DNA of 64,000 bases from Protonemura montana (taxonomy: Eukaryota > Arthropoda > Insecta > Plecoptera > Nemouridae), in the NCBI GenBank assembly GCA_947568835.1, contig OX387602.1, positions 17,721,021-17,785,020 of the forward strand. Reading direction: 5' to 3'. A program made the translations under genes and the position numbers. Numbering within the stretch: the stretch's first letter is position 1; every line of letters begins with the position of its first letter. The notes beneath the pieces were generated by a model. The model saw only the letters and a list, made by a program, of their open reading frames with translations. It did no database searches and was not told the DNA's origin. Below are positions 62,963-64,000 of the stretch, in pieces.

Positions 62963-64000
62963 CTATCTTGATGATTTTCTCTGCCGATCGTTTTCGGTTT
63001 TAACTTTGGGGGCACCCCGTTGACCTGGTGACCGGTCTTCATCTCTATGCAATTTTTTCGAAGTGTTTCCCCTGCTTTTCTTCGATTTTCTCTCCTCGTC
63101 ATCAACTTGGTCGCGTTTAGATATTGGCAAGTTCTCGGCGTAGTCTTCAAGTGGGGTCACTTTTATCAAAGAGGATACTTTCTGGACGAAATCCTGTCGT
63201 TTCTTCAACATCTTTCTCACTGAGTTTTGTTTCTCTAATTTGGCATCTTCGTTTTCAATCGGACAATCCTTTAAGAAATCAATCTCCCTGGATTTTGATT
63301 TTGAAAACAATTTAAATTTATCAGTCTGGTTATTTACCAAACAAATTGCAGAGTCTTTCACAGCTGGTGAAGACATATTTCGTGAATAACGTTCTTCGCA
63401 ATCTCGAATAATATCTTCGTTCTTTTTCCTGTCGCGTTCATCGATATCCCAAATTGACTGCTCGCTCCCGTCGATTAACATTAATCCACATCTATCGGCA
63501 TCAACGCCCTCTTTGAAGTCCTCCAGGCATTTCAAGTCAACCTCAGGAGACTTTGGGGGAATGCTCTCGCACATTAAATTACTTAGTTGCAAGCGAGCGC
63601 GAAACGACTCTTGACTTTTGCATGATTTAATTTCAAAATTCGAATCATCTTCGTCTTCTCGTGACGAGCACGTATCGGAATCATCGCTCTGATCCTGAGA
63701 CTTTTCCAATAGCCTCTCGTTTCTCAGGCGCAAATCACGATTCTCCTCGCCACTGAAGGATTCTCTGGTCCGATTTAGGGAGGCCTGTGAATTCGGCGAT
63801 GTTTTCGGATTTCGAAAGTCTTCGGAGCTCGCCGTCAGAGGCACGATCGAGTCGCAACTGGGCGATCGAAGGCCGAAGGCTCGCAGCTTTGATAGCGCCG
63901 CGACGGCTTGGACATCAGTCTCGTGTTCCGACTGCGAACGCGACGTCGAACCTTCGGGCGTCGTAGGGGCCTCGATAAAAGATGGATTCGGTGAAAATGA
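62963..64000 (-). CDS. C-terminal exon of an unrecognised, charged disordered protein (partial)
   Basis: An uninterrupted minus-strand frame runs from the window edge (first codons S-F-S-P) to a TAA-type stop at 62963, giving 345 residues. The 5' end is outside the window. I do not recognise the family. The sequence is rich in Ser, Glu, Asp, Lys and Arg: an N-terminal Ser/Thr/Pro stretch, an acidic patch (SSREDEDDSNFEIKSC), a small hydrophobic island (DRCGLMLIDGSEQSIWDID), a basic possible helix (KMLKKRQDFVQKVSSLIKVT), and a Lys/Arg-rich C-terminal 45 residues that could be a nuclear-localisation-type tail. A frame this long is unlikely by chance, codon use is more GC-rich than the surroundings, and an AATAAA follows. 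The internal GTG near 63844 is not the start. It may be the tail of a nuclear or scaffolding protein, but the function is unknown. Confidence 0.75.
   Translation of the reverse strand, partial: SFSPNPSFIEAPTTPEGSTSRSQSEHETDVQAVAALSKLRAFGLRSPSCDSIVPLTASSEDFRNPKTSPNSQASLNRTRESFSGEENRDLRLRNERLLEKSQDQSDDSDTCSSREDEDDSNFEIKSCKSQESFRARLQLSNLMCESIPPKSPEVDLKCLEDFKEGVDADRCGLMLIDGSEQSIWDIDERDRKKNEDIIRDCEERYSRNMSSPAVKDSAICLVNNQTDKFKLFSKSKSREIDFLKDCPIENEDAKLEKQNSVRKMLKKRQDFVQKVSSLIKVTPLEDYAENLPISKRDQVDDEERKSKKSRGNTSKKLHRDEDRSPGQRGAPKVKTENDRQRKSSR

Overview
The window is 64 kb of AT-rich animal DNA (CpG not visibly depleted) with short-intron, GT-AG-spliced housekeeping genes embedded in long gene-poor sequence. 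An invertebrate, most likely an arthropod, is my best guess. The grounds are compact introns (about 0.1-0.4 kb), CpG-rich islands outside genes, a few TAACCTAACC-like strings and CTCF-like cores of the bilaterian type. No marker in the window settles the phylum.

Only three protein-coding genes can be supported. (1) MPND, minus strand, eight coding exons between 22028 and 17817: a RAMA domain plus JAMM/MPN+ metalloprotease, 621 aa by my splice model. (2) COPS8 (CSN8), plus strand, four exons 24114-25237, 187 aa: the PCI-type subunit of the COP9 signalosome. These two are head to head, 2.1 kb apart. (3) The last coding exon of an unrecognised, charged, disordered protein on the minus strand, 62963 to the right edge. 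It is open at the window end and has a polyadenylation signal downstream.

Layout: 1-13 kb is gene-poor, with a CpG-rich stretch at 2.3 kb, an inverted repeat at 1.75 kb, a CRE/CCAAT promoter-like block at 11.95 kb and a (CACAAG)n microsatellite at 12.8 kb. 13.9-17 kb is a repeat-dense zone: two diverged copies of a repeat with a hammerhead-like hairpin, a 64-bp tandem array, two tRNA-derived sequences (one enclosed by 21-bp terminal inverted repeats) and a second hammerhead-like motif. 17.5-25.3 kb is the MPND/COPS8 pair. 25.7-62.8 kb is a gene desert with CpG-rich, palindrome-rich and homeodomain/octamer-site-rich islands (28.7-29.3, 36.9-37.2, 43.7-44.0, 46.9-47.1, 50.6-50.8, 58.5-59.1, 61.6-61.8 kb). 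These look like candidate cis-regulatory DNA for flanking genes. The desert also holds one interspersed repeat family present twice (30.4 and 55.1 kb) that carries a CTCF-like core.

Functionally, MPND belongs to the same JAMM isopeptidase superfamily as the catalytic CSN5 subunit of the complex that contains COPS8, so the divergent pair joins two genes of ubiquitin/NEDD8 removal. Shared control is an inference from position only.
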